Positions 44,354 through 53,261 of a DNA stretch of 64,000 nt are shown piece by piece. Numbering within the stretch: the first letter of the stretch is position 1; each line of letters starts with the position of its first letter. This DNA comes from KBS-96 sp964247975. GTDB taxonomy: Bacteria > Acidobacteriota > Terriglobia > Bryobacterales > Bryobacteraceae. The position numbers and the translations under genes are program-made. The stretch covers positions 6,174 to 70,173 of the forward strand of contig CAXTWH010000027.1 of NCBI GenBank assembly GCA_964247975.1. Reading direction: 5' to 3'. The notes below the pieces were generated by a model. The model saw only the letters and a list, made by a program, of their open reading frames with translations. It did no database searches and was not told the origin of the DNA.

Positions 44354-44373
44354 CTGTTTTTACAAGAACAGCT
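44352..44373 (+). terminator. Small hairpin after the antitoxin gene
   Basis: AGCTGTT / AACAGCT with an 8-base loop, overlapping the stop codon. No T-run follows, so its role as terminator is doubtful. Confidence 0.3.
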
Positions 44374-44385
44374 TCCGTGTTCCTG

Positions 44386-44412
44386 GGTCAGCAGAACTGA
44401 CCGGGTTATAAT
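44386..44412 (+). promoter_or_regulatory. Candidate promoter and operator of the tubulin/actin-like cluster
   Basis: TATAAT at 44407-44412, 50 bases before the first gene. Directly upstream is GGTCAG-CAGAA-CTGACC (44386-44402), a perfect 6-base inverted repeat covering the -35 zone. No consensus -35 is seen, which fits activation or repression through the repeat. Confidence 0.5.
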
Positions 44413-44461
44413 TCTTCCCAGAACTTCCTTCTGTTTTTACGCGTTTTATCAGATTGAACAA

Positions 44462-45790
44462 ATGGTTAGGCTCACAACCAGGTTTTCGCGTGTTTTCACA
44501 GTAACTGGTGTGGCTGCTTTTCTGTTTGCCTTCAGTTGCACCCAGTCTGCGCCTTCCATTCCGCCCGTTGAAAAACTTTTTCCGTCCGTCGCCATCACTC
44601 AACCGGAGTCTGGGGCGAACAAGGTCGTAAACTTTAACCTGGACGGTACGCTGTCTATGCGCGGCTTTGCCGCGCCAAAAGACGGCAAGTTCGCGCAGTT
44701 GCTTCAGGAACTCGATTTGTCGCTTTCGGCAAACTCGACGCGCTCTCAAATCCATTACCATCGGTTCGGATCGAGAATCGAAGATGTTCCACGCCAGCCT
44801 TTCTACGTAGCGGCTTCGGCGGAAAGTTTTTATCAAAACACGAAAGACTACGCGGCCACCCGCATCGACACGGTTTTCCGCCAAAGCCAGCCGGACAATC
44901 TCACCCTGGTAATGACCGATCTGTTTGAAAAAGATTTAGATATCGGCTCCATTGAGGAAGCCTTAAAAACGGCGGCGTTTCCTGCGCGTTCCAGCTTGGC
45001 GATCTGGCAATGGTCCTTGCCGTTCAGCGGTCAAATCTACGATTTCGATTTCCGCACCAGCCAAGGGCACTCCTACGCAGGGTCTCGCTTCCTTTACCTG
45101 ATGGCGCTCGGCTCGGAAGCTTCCATCGGCAATCTACGGCAGGCGATTGATCGAACAGTCACGATCGGCAAACCGCAGTTTCTGCTACTCTCCGGCAAGC
45201 TATTGACTGATTCACAGAATTGGCTCACGGTCGCGCAAACTTCCAGCGCAGCCTTGGTACGGCGTTCGCCGGGTGATGCACAATCCGCGCCGTACTTGGT
45301 TTACCGCACTTCGCGCAATTGCAGTGTTGCAGGCTTTACCGCAGTTCCCCATCTCACGCCCACGCCGGACGGCGTTTTTGCTCCCGCATCGCCTTCCCGC
45401 AGCGGCGCTTACCAGGCTGAACTGTTTTCCGTCGCCGGCAAAAACGGAAGCTGGGAAACGCATTCGCTATCCCGCCCGATTGTGAACACCGCCGTTCCGA
45501 AAGCGCCGCCAAACGCAATTAAGATTGAATTGGATTGCGCGGCCATTCAGTCCTCAAACTTGGCCCTGCTCCGCTTGCAACGCGTCGGCACGCCTGAAGA
45601 CATTGTTCTACCCGATTGGGTAAAGAACAGCAGCGCGAATGCGGCGCAGTTCAACGCTGGCTATCAGGGGAAATTGCCCACCTGGGGCGGCAAAACGCTT
45701 AACCTTGCTCCGCTGATCCAGGGATTGGCGAACACCGCCGCTGACGGTGCTACGGCGGCCACTGCCTATTTTTATTTCCTGAAAAGTTAG
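44462..45790 (+). CDS. vWA-like lipoprotein, first gene of the tubulin/actin-like cluster
   Basis: 442 residues. A signal sequence with lipobox FAFSC (Cys at about 26) anchors it to a membrane. From about 60 the sequence reads like a von Willebrand A domain: VVNFNLDGTLSMRGF (D-x-T-x-S, a MIDAS-like variant of D-x-S-x-S), SQIHYHRFGS, then NLTLVMTDLFEKD with a second acidic site. The C-terminal half is beta-rich and unassigned. vWA domains bind metal and proteins. It lies 6 bases from the next gene. Family call moderate: the fold was recognised by motif only. Confidence 0.65.
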   Translation: MVRLTTRFSRVFTVTGVAAFLFAFSCTQSAPSIPPVEKLFPSVAITQPESGANKVVNFNLDGTLSMRGFAAPKDGKFAQLLQELDLSLSANSTRSQIHYHRFGSRIEDVPRQPFYVAASAESFYQNTKDYAATRIDTVFRQSQPDNLTLVMTDLFEKDLDIGSIEEALKTAAFPARSSLAIWQWSLPFSGQIYDFDFRTSQGHSYAGSRFLYLMALGSEASIGNLRQAIDRTVTIGKPQFLLLSGKLLTDSQNWLTVAQTSSAALVRRSPGDAQSAPYLVYRTSRNCSVAGFTAVPHLTPTPDGVFAPASPSRSGAYQAELFSVAGKNGSWETHSLSRPIVNTAVPKAPPNAIKIELDCAAIQSSNLALLRLQRVGTPEDIVLPDWVKNSSANAAQFNAGYQGKLPTWGGKTLNLAPLIQGLANTAADGATAATAYFYFLKS

Positions 45791-45796
45791 CGGTTT

Positions 45797-46264
45797 ATGA
45801 GAAATCAACCTTATTTATCTATTCTGGTCGCAGCGCTTGTGGCGGCTGCCGTTGTCGGCGGCCTTGGCATTGCGCTGGCCGGCTATCTTTCTAATACTGT
45901 GAATCCGCAGGACCCCAACCTCAGCGTCGATGTTTGGCGCGGCGATTACATCAAATCAGTGGGATGGTCGGCTTTGGCGGCAGCGGTCTGCTCGGCTTGG
46001 TGGCTGGCGGCAGCTCATGCCGGTCGCGGCCTCGACACCAAAGCCGGTTCCTGGTATCTGCTTTGGTGCGTTTCCATTTTCGCCGCTGCGCTGATCGCTT
46101 GGCTGGTTCCTCCCGCGCTCCGCGAAGGGCCGCTCACGCCCATGCTGGTAAACGGGCTGCTGGCTTTGGTCGGCTATTGGGCAGCCACGTTCTTTATGGC
46201 TCCTGACCAGTATCGTTATACGCCGCTGATGGCCCGGCTGGTTTGGGGAAGAAGAAGCGCATGA
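45797..46264 (+). CDS. Four-helix membrane protein of the tubulin/actin-like cluster
   Basis: 155 residues. Four hydrophobic helices are visible: SILVAALVAAAVVGGLGIAL, VGWSALAAAVCSAWWLAAA, WYLLWCVSIFAAALIAWLV and LVNGLLALVGYWAATFFM. Short loops lie between, and the basic C-terminus is RLVWGRRSA. No signal peptide or known family. The last four bases overlap the tubulin-like gene (ATGA), so the two are translated together. It could anchor the tubulin-like filament or form part of a channel, both speculative. Confidence 0.72.
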   Translation: MRNQPYLSILVAALVAAAVVGGLGIALAGYLSNTVNPQDPNLSVDVWRGDYIKSVGWSALAAAVCSAWWLAAAHAGRGLDTKAGSWYLLWCVSIFAAALIAWLVPPALREGPLTPMLVNGLLALVGYWAATFFMAPDQYRYTPLMARLVWGRRSA

Positions 46265-47730
46265 GCAATTGTCTTTTGTCGATTGGCGGTTCCGGCCATC
46301 GGTCGCTGAAGCCGCTTGTGTTTTTGGCTGCTGCCGGAGCTTTAGGCGACCAGGACTTATCGCTCCTGTGCGTGGATAATGATGCTACCAACGGCAACCT
46401 GACTGAAAGCCTCGACCTGATTCACCTCTACAACCATGTGCGCGGTCCCGGCAAATGGCTGGGCGACGCCCCGTTCTTTCGTCCGAAGCTGCAACTGATG
46501 GACGACCGCCCCTGGTCGCCATTTAGCACCCACGAAGCAGAGCCGACGCTCGATAGTTATCTGGGCCATGAATCCATGCGCCGCCGCGCGGAAGATCTGA
46601 CGGCCTTGTACGAATTTTTGTACGATCCCGAAAAGCGCAAGCTGTCCGTAACGGAAGGTTTTCGTGGTCGTCCTTCCATCGGCGCGGCGGTTTATCGGGC
46701 GGCAGCGCAAGGCAACAGCACAACCAACGGCGATCATGTTGATTCCCTAGGGCGCATCAAGGAACAACTGGAAACAGGCGCCGCGCAAGGGCGTTCGGTT
46801 CGTTTGTTCAGCATGGGCTCCATTTTCGGCGGAACCGGCGCGGCTGGCCTGCCGACCATCCCCAGCACCCTGATTGCCAGCATGAAGCACGGCAGCGATC
46901 AGGTGTTATGCGGCGGCGCTTTTCTGCTGCCGTACTTCGCATTCAACACCGCAACGCTCGACCGGCAAGGCGCGCACGCTAATCCAAATGACTTCATCAT
47001 GATGATGAAGGACGCGCTTCCTTATTACGTTCTGAATCGCAGCCGCTATCAATGCGTGTACGCCATCGGCGCGGATAAATGGCGGCATCTTCCCAATTCT
47101 GCCGTAGGCAAAGCCGAGCAGAAGAATCCGGCGGACCTGGTAGAATTCTTGGCCGCGCTGGCCGCTTCCAATTTCCTGGTTACTTGGAGTCCTTCCGCCG
47201 CCGGGCAGAACGGGCATGACCCGCTCCTCTACGTTCTTCATCGCGAACGTGAGACCTCATTCACTTGGGCGGATGTTCCCGAAGCCGGCAGAATCAAGCC
47301 GCAACTAGCCGCCTTTACCCGCTTCTGCTTTCTTTATCTGCGCGATTTCGAGCCGGAACTGCAAAGATCGGCGCACGGCCACCTGAAAGCTACCTGGTAT
47401 GGCAAGCATGTAAAAGAAGCTGGTGTGAACCCGACCACTTCGGAGTTTCAGGATCAAGTGAAAGCGCTTGGCGATTTCTGCCGCGCGTTCCTGCGCTGGT
47501 GGGTTGATCTTCACAACAACGCCGGTCTAACTGTAGAACTGACTCATGCCGGAGCGTTTTCCCATTACCCTTTTGAGGACGAAGCCTTTCCGACCTTAAT
47601 CACCGGCGAACGCTACCCGTATACCGCGAAACAAGCCGTCCAACGGTTAGCGGGGATGCCGCTTGAACGCAAGCCGGACCTTGCCGGATTCGGCCATTTT
47701 GTTCATGTGCTGGCCAGAATCAGCGCGTAG
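46261..47730 (+). CDS. Tubulin/FtsZ-superfamily-like GTPase (FtsZ-like)
   Basis: 489 residues. The N-terminal strand-loop IGGSGHRSL (residues 8-16) and the acidic CVDNDATNGNL (37-47) fit the nucleotide-binding start of the tubulin fold. Residues 185-196, MGSIFGGTGAAG, correspond to the GGGTG(S/T)G signature of FtsZ and tubulin. The rest is divergent. FtsZ-like proteins linked to vWA proteins and membrane proteins have been described from comparative genomics as probable membrane-remodelling systems (Makarova and Koonin). This gene fits that idea, with an actin-like partner next door. It is not the cell-division FtsZ. Confidence 0.75.
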   Translation: MSNCLLSIGGSGHRSLKPLVFLAAAGALGDQDLSLLCVDNDATNGNLTESLDLIHLYNHVRGPGKWLGDAPFFRPKLQLMDDRPWSPFSTHEAEPTLDSYLGHESMRRRAEDLTALYEFLYDPEKRKLSVTEGFRGRPSIGAAVYRAAAQGNSTTNGDHVDSLGRIKEQLETGAAQGRSVRLFSMGSIFGGTGAAGLPTIPSTLIASMKHGSDQVLCGGAFLLPYFAFNTATLDRQGAHANPNDFIMMMKDALPYYVLNRSRYQCVYAIGADKWRHLPNSAVGKAEQKNPADLVEFLAALAASNFLVTWSPSAAGQNGHDPLLYVLHRERETSFTWADVPEAGRIKPQLAAFTRFCFLYLRDFEPELQRSAHGHLKATWYGKHVKEAGVNPTTSEFQDQVKALGDFCRAFLRWWVDLHNNAGLTVELTHAGAFSHYPFEDEAFPTLITGERYPYTAKQAVQRLAGMPLERKPDLAGFGHFVHVLARISA

Positions 47731-47765
47731 CTTCGAGTACTCAGTCACAGGAGTGAAACACCAAT

Positions 47766-50700
47766 ATGCCTCCCATGCTCCCCACCGCCGAAACCAGCCA
47801 GGATGAACTGGGCGCTGGCAAGCCTGGCCAATGGGATAAACGGAACTGGCAGGAACTTTCCGCCATTGCCCGGCGCACGCGCAACACCAGCAGCGAACGA
47901 ACCCGCATCGAAGTAGATCTCATCCCCGATGTTTGGGCGCGGCTCATTCTGTTCAGCAACGCTTTGTACGACGAACAACATCTGATGCACAAGCCCGCAG
48001 TGGCGGCGTTTCGCGGTGTTCTGGCTTTACTGGCCCTGCGCTCGCGCAAGAACATACTGCTGAAAGCTTCTGTTTTGAGCTTGGATTCAGGTAATTGGCT
48101 GTTCGCTTCTGCCGCTCGCCAGCATTCCACCGCGAACCACCACATTCACCAGCTTTATTCCGATACCGGCTGGAACGAAGTGTATCTGCTCAAAGGTGAT
48201 GGCGGCTCCCTGCTTGCTATCAGTTCCCCATTAACGCTGATCTGTCCGGCGCAAGGACCCTCGCTCACCGGTTTACGCGCCCTGCCGTCCGCCTGGTTCA
48301 ATGGCGCGGAATTTCAAGATCCCTCCGCGCCAGGCGTTCTCAATGACGAAGACCGGACCCTGCTGGCCGGATGGCTTCATGAACTGCAAGCCAACTTGTC
48401 CCAACGCGACGAGAACCGGGAAACCATCACTTGGCGGCATGGGCACCAATCCCTTCTGAAAGCTTTGCGCACGTTTCAGGATGCGCTGGCCGCTAAGCCG
48501 CCTACCCCGAACCTGGCGCGGGAAAACATTCTGCAGCTCGGCAGATCGGCTTTTCAGTATTTAGCCTATGCCGTGAAAGCCGAAGAAGCCCGCCTGGAAG
48601 ATTCCGACCTGCTGTTGGAAACTTCTTTGCCGCTTCCCACTCCGGTTCTCTTGCCGATCCGGGCTGGCGACACCGACGTAACAATTGAACCGCCTACCGA
48701 TGCCGCTAAAATCTGCGTGGTCAGCGGCACTTCGCTTGAAGACATCCGAACCGCAGTTTGGGGCGAGAACAAAAAAAGCATTGCCGGGCGTCCGCTGCCA
48801 GGCGATGCCCAATGGCTGGACCCCAAAACCCTTTTCCTCGACCGCTTGTTTTTCCTGAAAGGCACGCAGCAAAGCGCCCGGCTCCTTCATGCTCGCGGCC
48901 AGCGCGACGTGGCGAACGAGCTTTCTGAATATCCGGTGCTGCCGTTTTCGCCGCGCTTAACGGAACTGCTGCCTGCGGCGGAAATCGCTCGCAATGTGCG
49001 CTTTTCGGTAGAGGACCACGGCAGCGGCAAAGCGATCATGGTTCGGCTGCGCTTGCCGTTGAAAAACGGTCGCAGTCTGGAGATTGCCCGCGCTTATCCC
49101 AACGATGCGCAGGTTTCCATGCAGCAGATGCCGGTGCTCGAAGTCTGGCCTCCTTTTCGGCATCCTAAATGGCGCTATTACAGCACGTTCTGGTGGTCAA
49201 ACGCCGACATGACTTTTACCGCTGAACCGTTTCCCGCTATCGCGCCGATTGTGGAGCAGACCGAGAACCTGTTTGGCGGCCAACAAAAAATTCGCGTCAC
49301 TCGTTTGCAGCAGCCGCCGGATGGTTTCTTTCTGCAATACCCGCAGCCCGGACGCAGCCGCTCGGTGATGACTGATGCGGGCCTGCTGCTCACTAATCTG
49401 ACCACTGTTGCTGCTCCGCCCACCGGCACCTGGGTGGCCGGCGTCGATTTCGGCACCAGCAGCACCAACATCGTGCTGCGCACGGGCAACAATTATGAAC
49501 AACCGCTCGCGTTGGCGCAATCCGGTCCGCTGCGCGTAGTCGTGCCAAATCGCGATGCCGACCGTCCGGAAGCGCTGTACACGTATTTTCTGCCGTCTAC
49601 GCCGGAAAACACGGAACTAGCCGAAACTTCGCCGTTTCTCTCGTTTCTGCGAATGCGTCACCCGGACCAGAAAACTTTTAACGAAATCTCCGACGCGCAT
49701 ATCTTCTTTTACAGCCGTTCGCATAATGTTCAGGAATTAAGCGCTGGTCGGCTGGCCACCAACCTGAAGTGGGAAGGCGAGGCCAAAGCCCGCAGTGAGC
49801 CTTACCTGCGTCAGATTTGTTTGCAGGCTGCTGCCGAAGCCGTGATGCGCGGCGCGGAACGCATCAACTGGGTTTACTCGCTGCCCACTGCATTAACTCG
49901 TTTTCGCCAGGCAGACTACCGCAAAGGCTGGAAGTCCATTACGAAATTCATCGCCGAGGAAACCGGCCTTTCTTCCACTCAGGAAACGCTGTCCATGACC
50001 GAAAGCTTCGCGGCGGCTTCTTACTTCACGCACCGCGAAGAAGCTCCGCCGGTGGTAGGCGCTATTTTTGTCGATATTGGCGGCGGCACCAGCGATATTT
50101 CCATCTGGCAGGACAACACCGAACGCTGCGGCGTTTCGATCCGCTTTGCCGGGCGCGATATTTTTCTGGCTCCGTTGTTCCAGCTTCGAGCGCGTTTAAT
50201 CAAAGACTTCGCCCACGCTCTGCCTGATCGCGTGCCAAGCGGCACCGAAACTCGTTTAATCGCCGATCAATCGGAAACGGAATTCTTCGCTCATGCCGAA
50301 GCTATGCTGCGCGATGCCGGAACTAGCCTGCCCAAACAATTGCAGCGCCAGGACAAGTTGGACCTTCCCGCGCTTCCCGTTCGCTTCGGCATCGCCGGAA
50401 TTTTTTATTACCTGGGCCTCATCCTCCGTCACTTAGAAGCGAAAGGCTTATACAAACGCAGCCTGGGTGGAGTATTTCTGGGCGGCAACGGAGCGCAACT
50501 GCTTCACTGGGCCGATGGCGGCGAGTATGAGCCGGATGGCTTGTTTGCCCATGTGCTGACCACCTGCCTTTTTGCCGGCGCAGGCTGGACCGAGAAAGCG
50601 CCGCGCAACGTGCAGATTCGGCTAAGCTCCAGGCCGAAACAGGAAGTAGCTACCGGGCTGGTAGTTCCTGTCACGTTGCGAGATGAAGCAGAACTCTGGG

Positions 50701-51059
50701 ATCAAGTGATTGCGGGCGAGCCGTTTTCCGTCGGCGGCGAGAACCGGCCGGGAACGGATCTGATCAGCCGCGAGGAATTAATCCAAGCCGATGTGCTCGA
50801 ATTGCCGGAACTGCGCTCGTTCTATGACACCTTTATCCGGGTCACTGAGAAAAACGGCTATCCGCGCTTAAACCTGCCTGCCGATGCTTTGTTTGCGCGT
50901 GCCTTGGAGCGCGTCCGGCAGTTCATGGCCGACCAGAAGAATAAAGAGGCCGACGATGTGGATTTAGTTCCTCCCTTCATTAAAGGTCTGCAAGCGTTGC
51001 TGGTGGGCATGGTGCGCGACGTTGACCGGACCCGAATCACGGCATCCAACGGTCGCTAA
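47766..51059 (+). CDS. Large protein with C-terminal actin/Hsp70-like (ASKHA) ATPase core
   Basis: 1097 residues. Residues about 1-550 are unassigned and mixed alpha/beta. The ASKHA core follows: phosphate-1 motif VAGVDFGTSSTNIVLR (residues 557-572), phosphate-2 VDIGGGTSDISIW (769-781), and the adenosine motif GVFLGGNGAQLL (902-913). Hsp70 and MreB-type ATPases share this order. Spacing of about 200 residues between phosphate motifs is usual for actin-like folds. No signal peptide or transmembrane helix, so it is cytoplasmic. Gap to the tubulin-like gene 35 bases, to the next gene 23. Together these suggest an assembly in which tubulin-like and actin-like subunits cooperate. Function unknown. 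Confidence 0.8.
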   Translation: MPPMLPTAETSQDELGAGKPGQWDKRNWQELSAIARRTRNTSSERTRIEVDLIPDVWARLILFSNALYDEQHLMHKPAVAAFRGVLALLALRSRKNILLKASVLSLDSGNWLFASAARQHSTANHHIHQLYSDTGWNEVYLLKGDGGSLLAISSPLTLICPAQGPSLTGLRALPSAWFNGAEFQDPSAPGVLNDEDRTLLAGWLHELQANLSQRDENRETITWRHGHQSLLKALRTFQDALAAKPPTPNLARENILQLGRSAFQYLAYAVKAEEARLEDSDLLLETSLPLPTPVLLPIRAGDTDVTIEPPTDAAKICVVSGTSLEDIRTAVWGENKKSIAGRPLPGDAQWLDPKTLFLDRLFFLKGTQQSARLLHARGQRDVANELSEYPVLPFSPRLTELLPAAEIARNVRFSVEDHGSGKAIMVRLRLPLKNGRSLEIARAYPNDAQVSMQQMPVLEVWPPFRHPKWRYYSTFWWSNADMTFTAEPFPAIAPIVEQTENLFGGQQKIRVTRLQQPPDGFFLQYPQPGRSRSVMTDAGLLLTNLTTVAAPPTGTWVAGVDFGTSSTNIVLRTGNNYEQPLALAQSGPLRVVVPNRDADRPEALYTYFLPSTPENTELAETSPFLSFLRMRHPDQKTFNEISDAHIFFYSRSHNVQELSAGRLATNLKWEGEAKARSEPYLRQICLQAAAEAVMRGAERINWVYSLPTALTRFRQADYRKGWKSITKFIAEETGLSSTQETLSMTESFAAASYFTHREEAPPVVGAIFVDIGGGTSDISIWQDNTERCGVSIRFAGRDIFLAPLFQLRARLIKDFAHALPDRVPSGTETRLIADQSETEFFAHAEAMLRDAGTSLPKQLQRQDKLDLPALPVRFGIAGIFYYLGLILRHLEAKGLYKRSLGGVFLGGNGAQLLHWADGGEYEPDGLFAHVLTTCLFAGAGWTEKAPRNVQIRLSSRPKQEVATGLVVPVTLRDEAELWDQVIAGEPFSVGGENRPGTDLISREELIQADVLELPELRSFYDTFIRVTEKNGYPRLNLPADALFARALERVRQFMADQKNKEADDVDLVPPFIKGLQALLVGMVRDVDRTRITASNGR

Positions 51060-51082
51060 CTGCGCTTTGAAAGAGGACCAGT

Positions 51083-51748
51083 ATGAACAATACGGAACTG
51101 CGCTCCGCCCTGCATGGTTTTCTGGAAAAATCGCTCGAACAAGACCGAAAACTCACTGAAGCGTTGGCCGACGTGGCTGACCAGGCTGGCCCCAAGCAAC
51201 TGCTGTTCGACTACGCCAGTGCGCATATGAAGCATCTCACCGAGCGCGAAAAGCTGGTGAAAGAACTGCTTCGCACCTTGGCTGCGGAACTGCCAGTGCC
51301 GGAAAGTGAACCGAATCCTATCCTGCCCAGCCTTGCTGAAACTGTTCCAATCAAACCGAACCTGGATGATCCATTCGCCGAAGAACTGGTTCGCGTTTAC
51401 AATACCGAACCGGCCAAATGGTCGCGCCGGTTTCGCCCTTCGAGTTTTGGCGCGGCCAATGTGGACGAAATCTGGCGCAACGGCGGCAGCCCGAAATTTA
51501 CCCGGAAGGAAGGCGGCATCTATCAGTTGATCCAGGACGGAAACCGCTGCTACGTGGTGCCTGAACTGGGCCTTCGGCTGCGGGAAGGCTATTGGCGCAG
51601 CGAAGGAGTCGCTTACCTGTTTGATGCTCCGCAGCTTGAACCGGGCGGCAACGGATCGCTTGTCTGGCTGGTCAGCCCGGCCCTCGTGGAAGAATCCGGC
51701 GACCGCTGGAACGTGGTGCAAAAAGGGGAAATCCGGGAGCGCGGATAG
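51083..51748 (+). CDS. Hypothetical protein of the tubulin/actin-like cluster
   Basis: 221 residues, preceded by AGAGGA. Residues 1-70 are helical and coiled-coil-like (LEKSLEQDRKLTEALADVADQ, HMKHLTEREKLVKELLRTL). A Pro-rich linker (PVPESEPNPILP) leads to a compact C-terminal domain with several Trp and Arg residues (AKWSRRFRPSSFGAANVDEIWRNGG in part, RCYVVPELGLRLREGYWRSEG in part). No known family. It could be an adaptor between the ATPase and the membrane protein downstream, whose gene starts 4 bases later. Confidence 0.7.
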   Translation: MNNTELRSALHGFLEKSLEQDRKLTEALADVADQAGPKQLLFDYASAHMKHLTEREKLVKELLRTLAAELPVPESEPNPILPSLAETVPIKPNLDDPFAEELVRVYNTEPAKWSRRFRPSSFGAANVDEIWRNGGSPKFTRKEGGIYQLIQDGNRCYVVPELGLRLREGYWRSEGVAYLFDAPQLEPGGNGSLVWLVSPALVEESGDRWNVVQKGEIRERG

Positions 51749-51752
51749 ATCA

Positions 51753-53189
51753 ATGACGCTTGCCGCTTTCTTCCCGAACAATCCGCTGGCGCTCGTTTTC
51801 ATCTTCGCGCTGATTGCCTGGTTCGGCTTCTGGCTGTTCCGGCTGAAAAAAGAAGTGGAACAAACGCAGGAAGTCCGGGCCTCGGTGAATCGCCTGGATG
51901 AGTGCATTGATCAACTGCGAGCGCAACTGCTTTGGCGCGATCGCCAGCGCATCAAAGGCGGTGAAGCGCCCGTCGATCCGGGCCAGTTCTTCGATGCCAC
52001 AATCATCACAGCCTTCAAAGCACGCAACACTCCGCTTCCTCCTGTCGCCGTGCAAACTCATTTCAAAACCATCTTTGTCGCCGGCTGCGACGAAAGCATG
52101 TTGGATGTCGCTGAACTGACCGCCGCCACCTTGCAGGAATTGAAGCGTCGTTCCGAACAACTCTGGCTGGAACTGCTGCTGATTTTTTTATTCGGTGCGC
52201 TCGGCACGCTGCTGGTCTTGTTTAATCAATCACTGTCTCATCCTCTCCTTCGCACCGGCCTGCAAAGCGCGCTGCCGCCACTGATCTGGAGCGCTTTGTT
52301 TGCTTTGATCGGCGGCGGTTTGTTTCTGCGATTCAAGCTGACAACGCAAACGCCCTGTTTTTTCCATCTGCGCCGCAAAACTACTACGCTCTGGATTCCC
52401 AAGCTCTACCCTACGGTGGCGCAAAGGGCGGCGCAGTGGGCCGTGCAAACTCTGCAAAACGCCGCGCGAGTCACCGACGCTTCCGCCGCCATCGAAACCA
52501 ATACGCTGAAATTTGTTGGCGCCGTTTCGAACGCGCAACAGGCTGCGGAACTGTTCTGGCGCGGCATGAATGAATTCAGCCAGGGAATCAAAACTTCCGA
52601 TCATGCGCTGGAACGCGCTCAAGCCTCGCTCGGCAGCGAAATCGAAAAATTTGCTGCTTCCCTGCACCGCTGGACTTCCTTTGAAGACGAGATCCGCGCC
52701 TTTTATCGCTCGGTGGAGAAACACCAAACGCAGTTAACCGAAGAACGGAAAACCCTCGAATACATGTTGTCGGGTTATCGCGATTTTGTGCGCCAGGCTA
52801 CCGGCACGCTGGAAAGATCGTCATCAAACGTAGATTCCGCCGCCAGTCAACTGCCAACCGCCTTTAACAACGCCGCTGACCGCATGACGCAGACCACCGC
52901 AGAACTGCGCAAAACCCTGGCCGATTCGCTCGAAACCCTCACCACTGAATTGAAATCCGCTTCCCGGCAGGATTCGCAGGAGTTGCAAGAACGCCTGCAA
53001 TCAATGGTCGATCCCATTCTCAGCATGGAAGATCGCCTGCGCTCTCTCAGCGCGCCCTTTGAACGCGCCGCCGGCAACTTCACCGAAATCGCCACTAATC
53101 TCTGGAAGTTGAATGACAGCTTTTCAAGGGAAGTCACCCGCGCGTTGGCGGCGAAACAGGCCGAAGCAGAAGCTGTCAAAAACAGCTAA
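51753..53189 (+). CDS. Membrane protein with TolQ/ExbB-like topology and long helical tail
   Basis: 478 residues. One N-terminal helix (11-30, PLALVFIFALIAWFGFWLF), a soluble loop of about 105 residues, then two helices (138-157 and 175-194), as in TolQ/ExbB proton-channel subunits. The second and third helices carry FGALGTLLVLF and LRTGLQSALPPLIW, which recall the conserved LGT and G-x3-AL patterns of that family. Residues 200-478 form a long Ala/Gln/Glu-rich helical or coiled-coil tail, as in ZorA and MotA-like motor proteins. A TolR/ExbD/OmpA-type partner is not recognised here. Last gene of the cluster. The TolQ link is an inference from pattern. Confidence 0.6.
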   Translation: MTLAAFFPNNPLALVFIFALIAWFGFWLFRLKKEVEQTQEVRASVNRLDECIDQLRAQLLWRDRQRIKGGEAPVDPGQFFDATIITAFKARNTPLPPVAVQTHFKTIFVAGCDESMLDVAELTAATLQELKRRSEQLWLELLLIFLFGALGTLLVLFNQSLSHPLLRTGLQSALPPLIWSALFALIGGGLFLRFKLTTQTPCFFHLRRKTTTLWIPKLYPTVAQRAAQWAVQTLQNAARVTDASAAIETNTLKFVGAVSNAQQAAELFWRGMNEFSQGIKTSDHALERAQASLGSEIEKFAASLHRWTSFEDEIRAFYRSVEKHQTQLTEERKTLEYMLSGYRDFVRQATGTLERSSSNVDSAASQLPTAFNNAADRMTQTTAELRKTLADSLETLTTELKSASRQDSQELQERLQSMVDPILSMEDRLRSLSAPFERAAGNFTEIATNLWKLNDSFSREVTRALAAKQAEAEAVKNS

Positions 53190-53214
53190 TCAGCCCATGT
53201 AATCCACCGCTGCG

Positions 53215-53244
53215 CAATGTGCCATCCCTACTTATGGCACAATG
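53215..53244 (+). promoter_or_regulatory. Inverted-repeat operator before the RES-Xre toxin-antitoxin operon
   Basis: CAATGTGCCAT and ATGGCACAATG form 11-base arms with one mismatch, separated by 8 bases. It lies 18 bases before the antitoxin ATG, the usual site of autoregulation by the antitoxin. Confidence 0.7.
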
Positions 53245-53261
53245 TAGTCAGGCGGCTTTTC

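Noticed and set aside
46261..47730. Cell-division FtsZ
   Set aside because: The sequence differs from canonical FtsZ outside the glycine-rich motif, and no ftsA or ftsQ is adjacent. The operon is of a different type.
51056..51907. Minus-strand frame of 283 codons opposite 51083-51753
   Set aside because: Antisense to the cluster genes, with no family motif or ribosome site. The plus-strand genes are better supported by spacing and composition.
44462..53189. Zorya defence system (ZorABCD/E)
   Set aside because: The membrane protein at 51753 recalls ZorA, but there is no ZorB with a peptidoglycan-binding OmpA domain, no helicase ZorD and no ZorE. The tubulin- and actin-like proteins are not part of Zorya.
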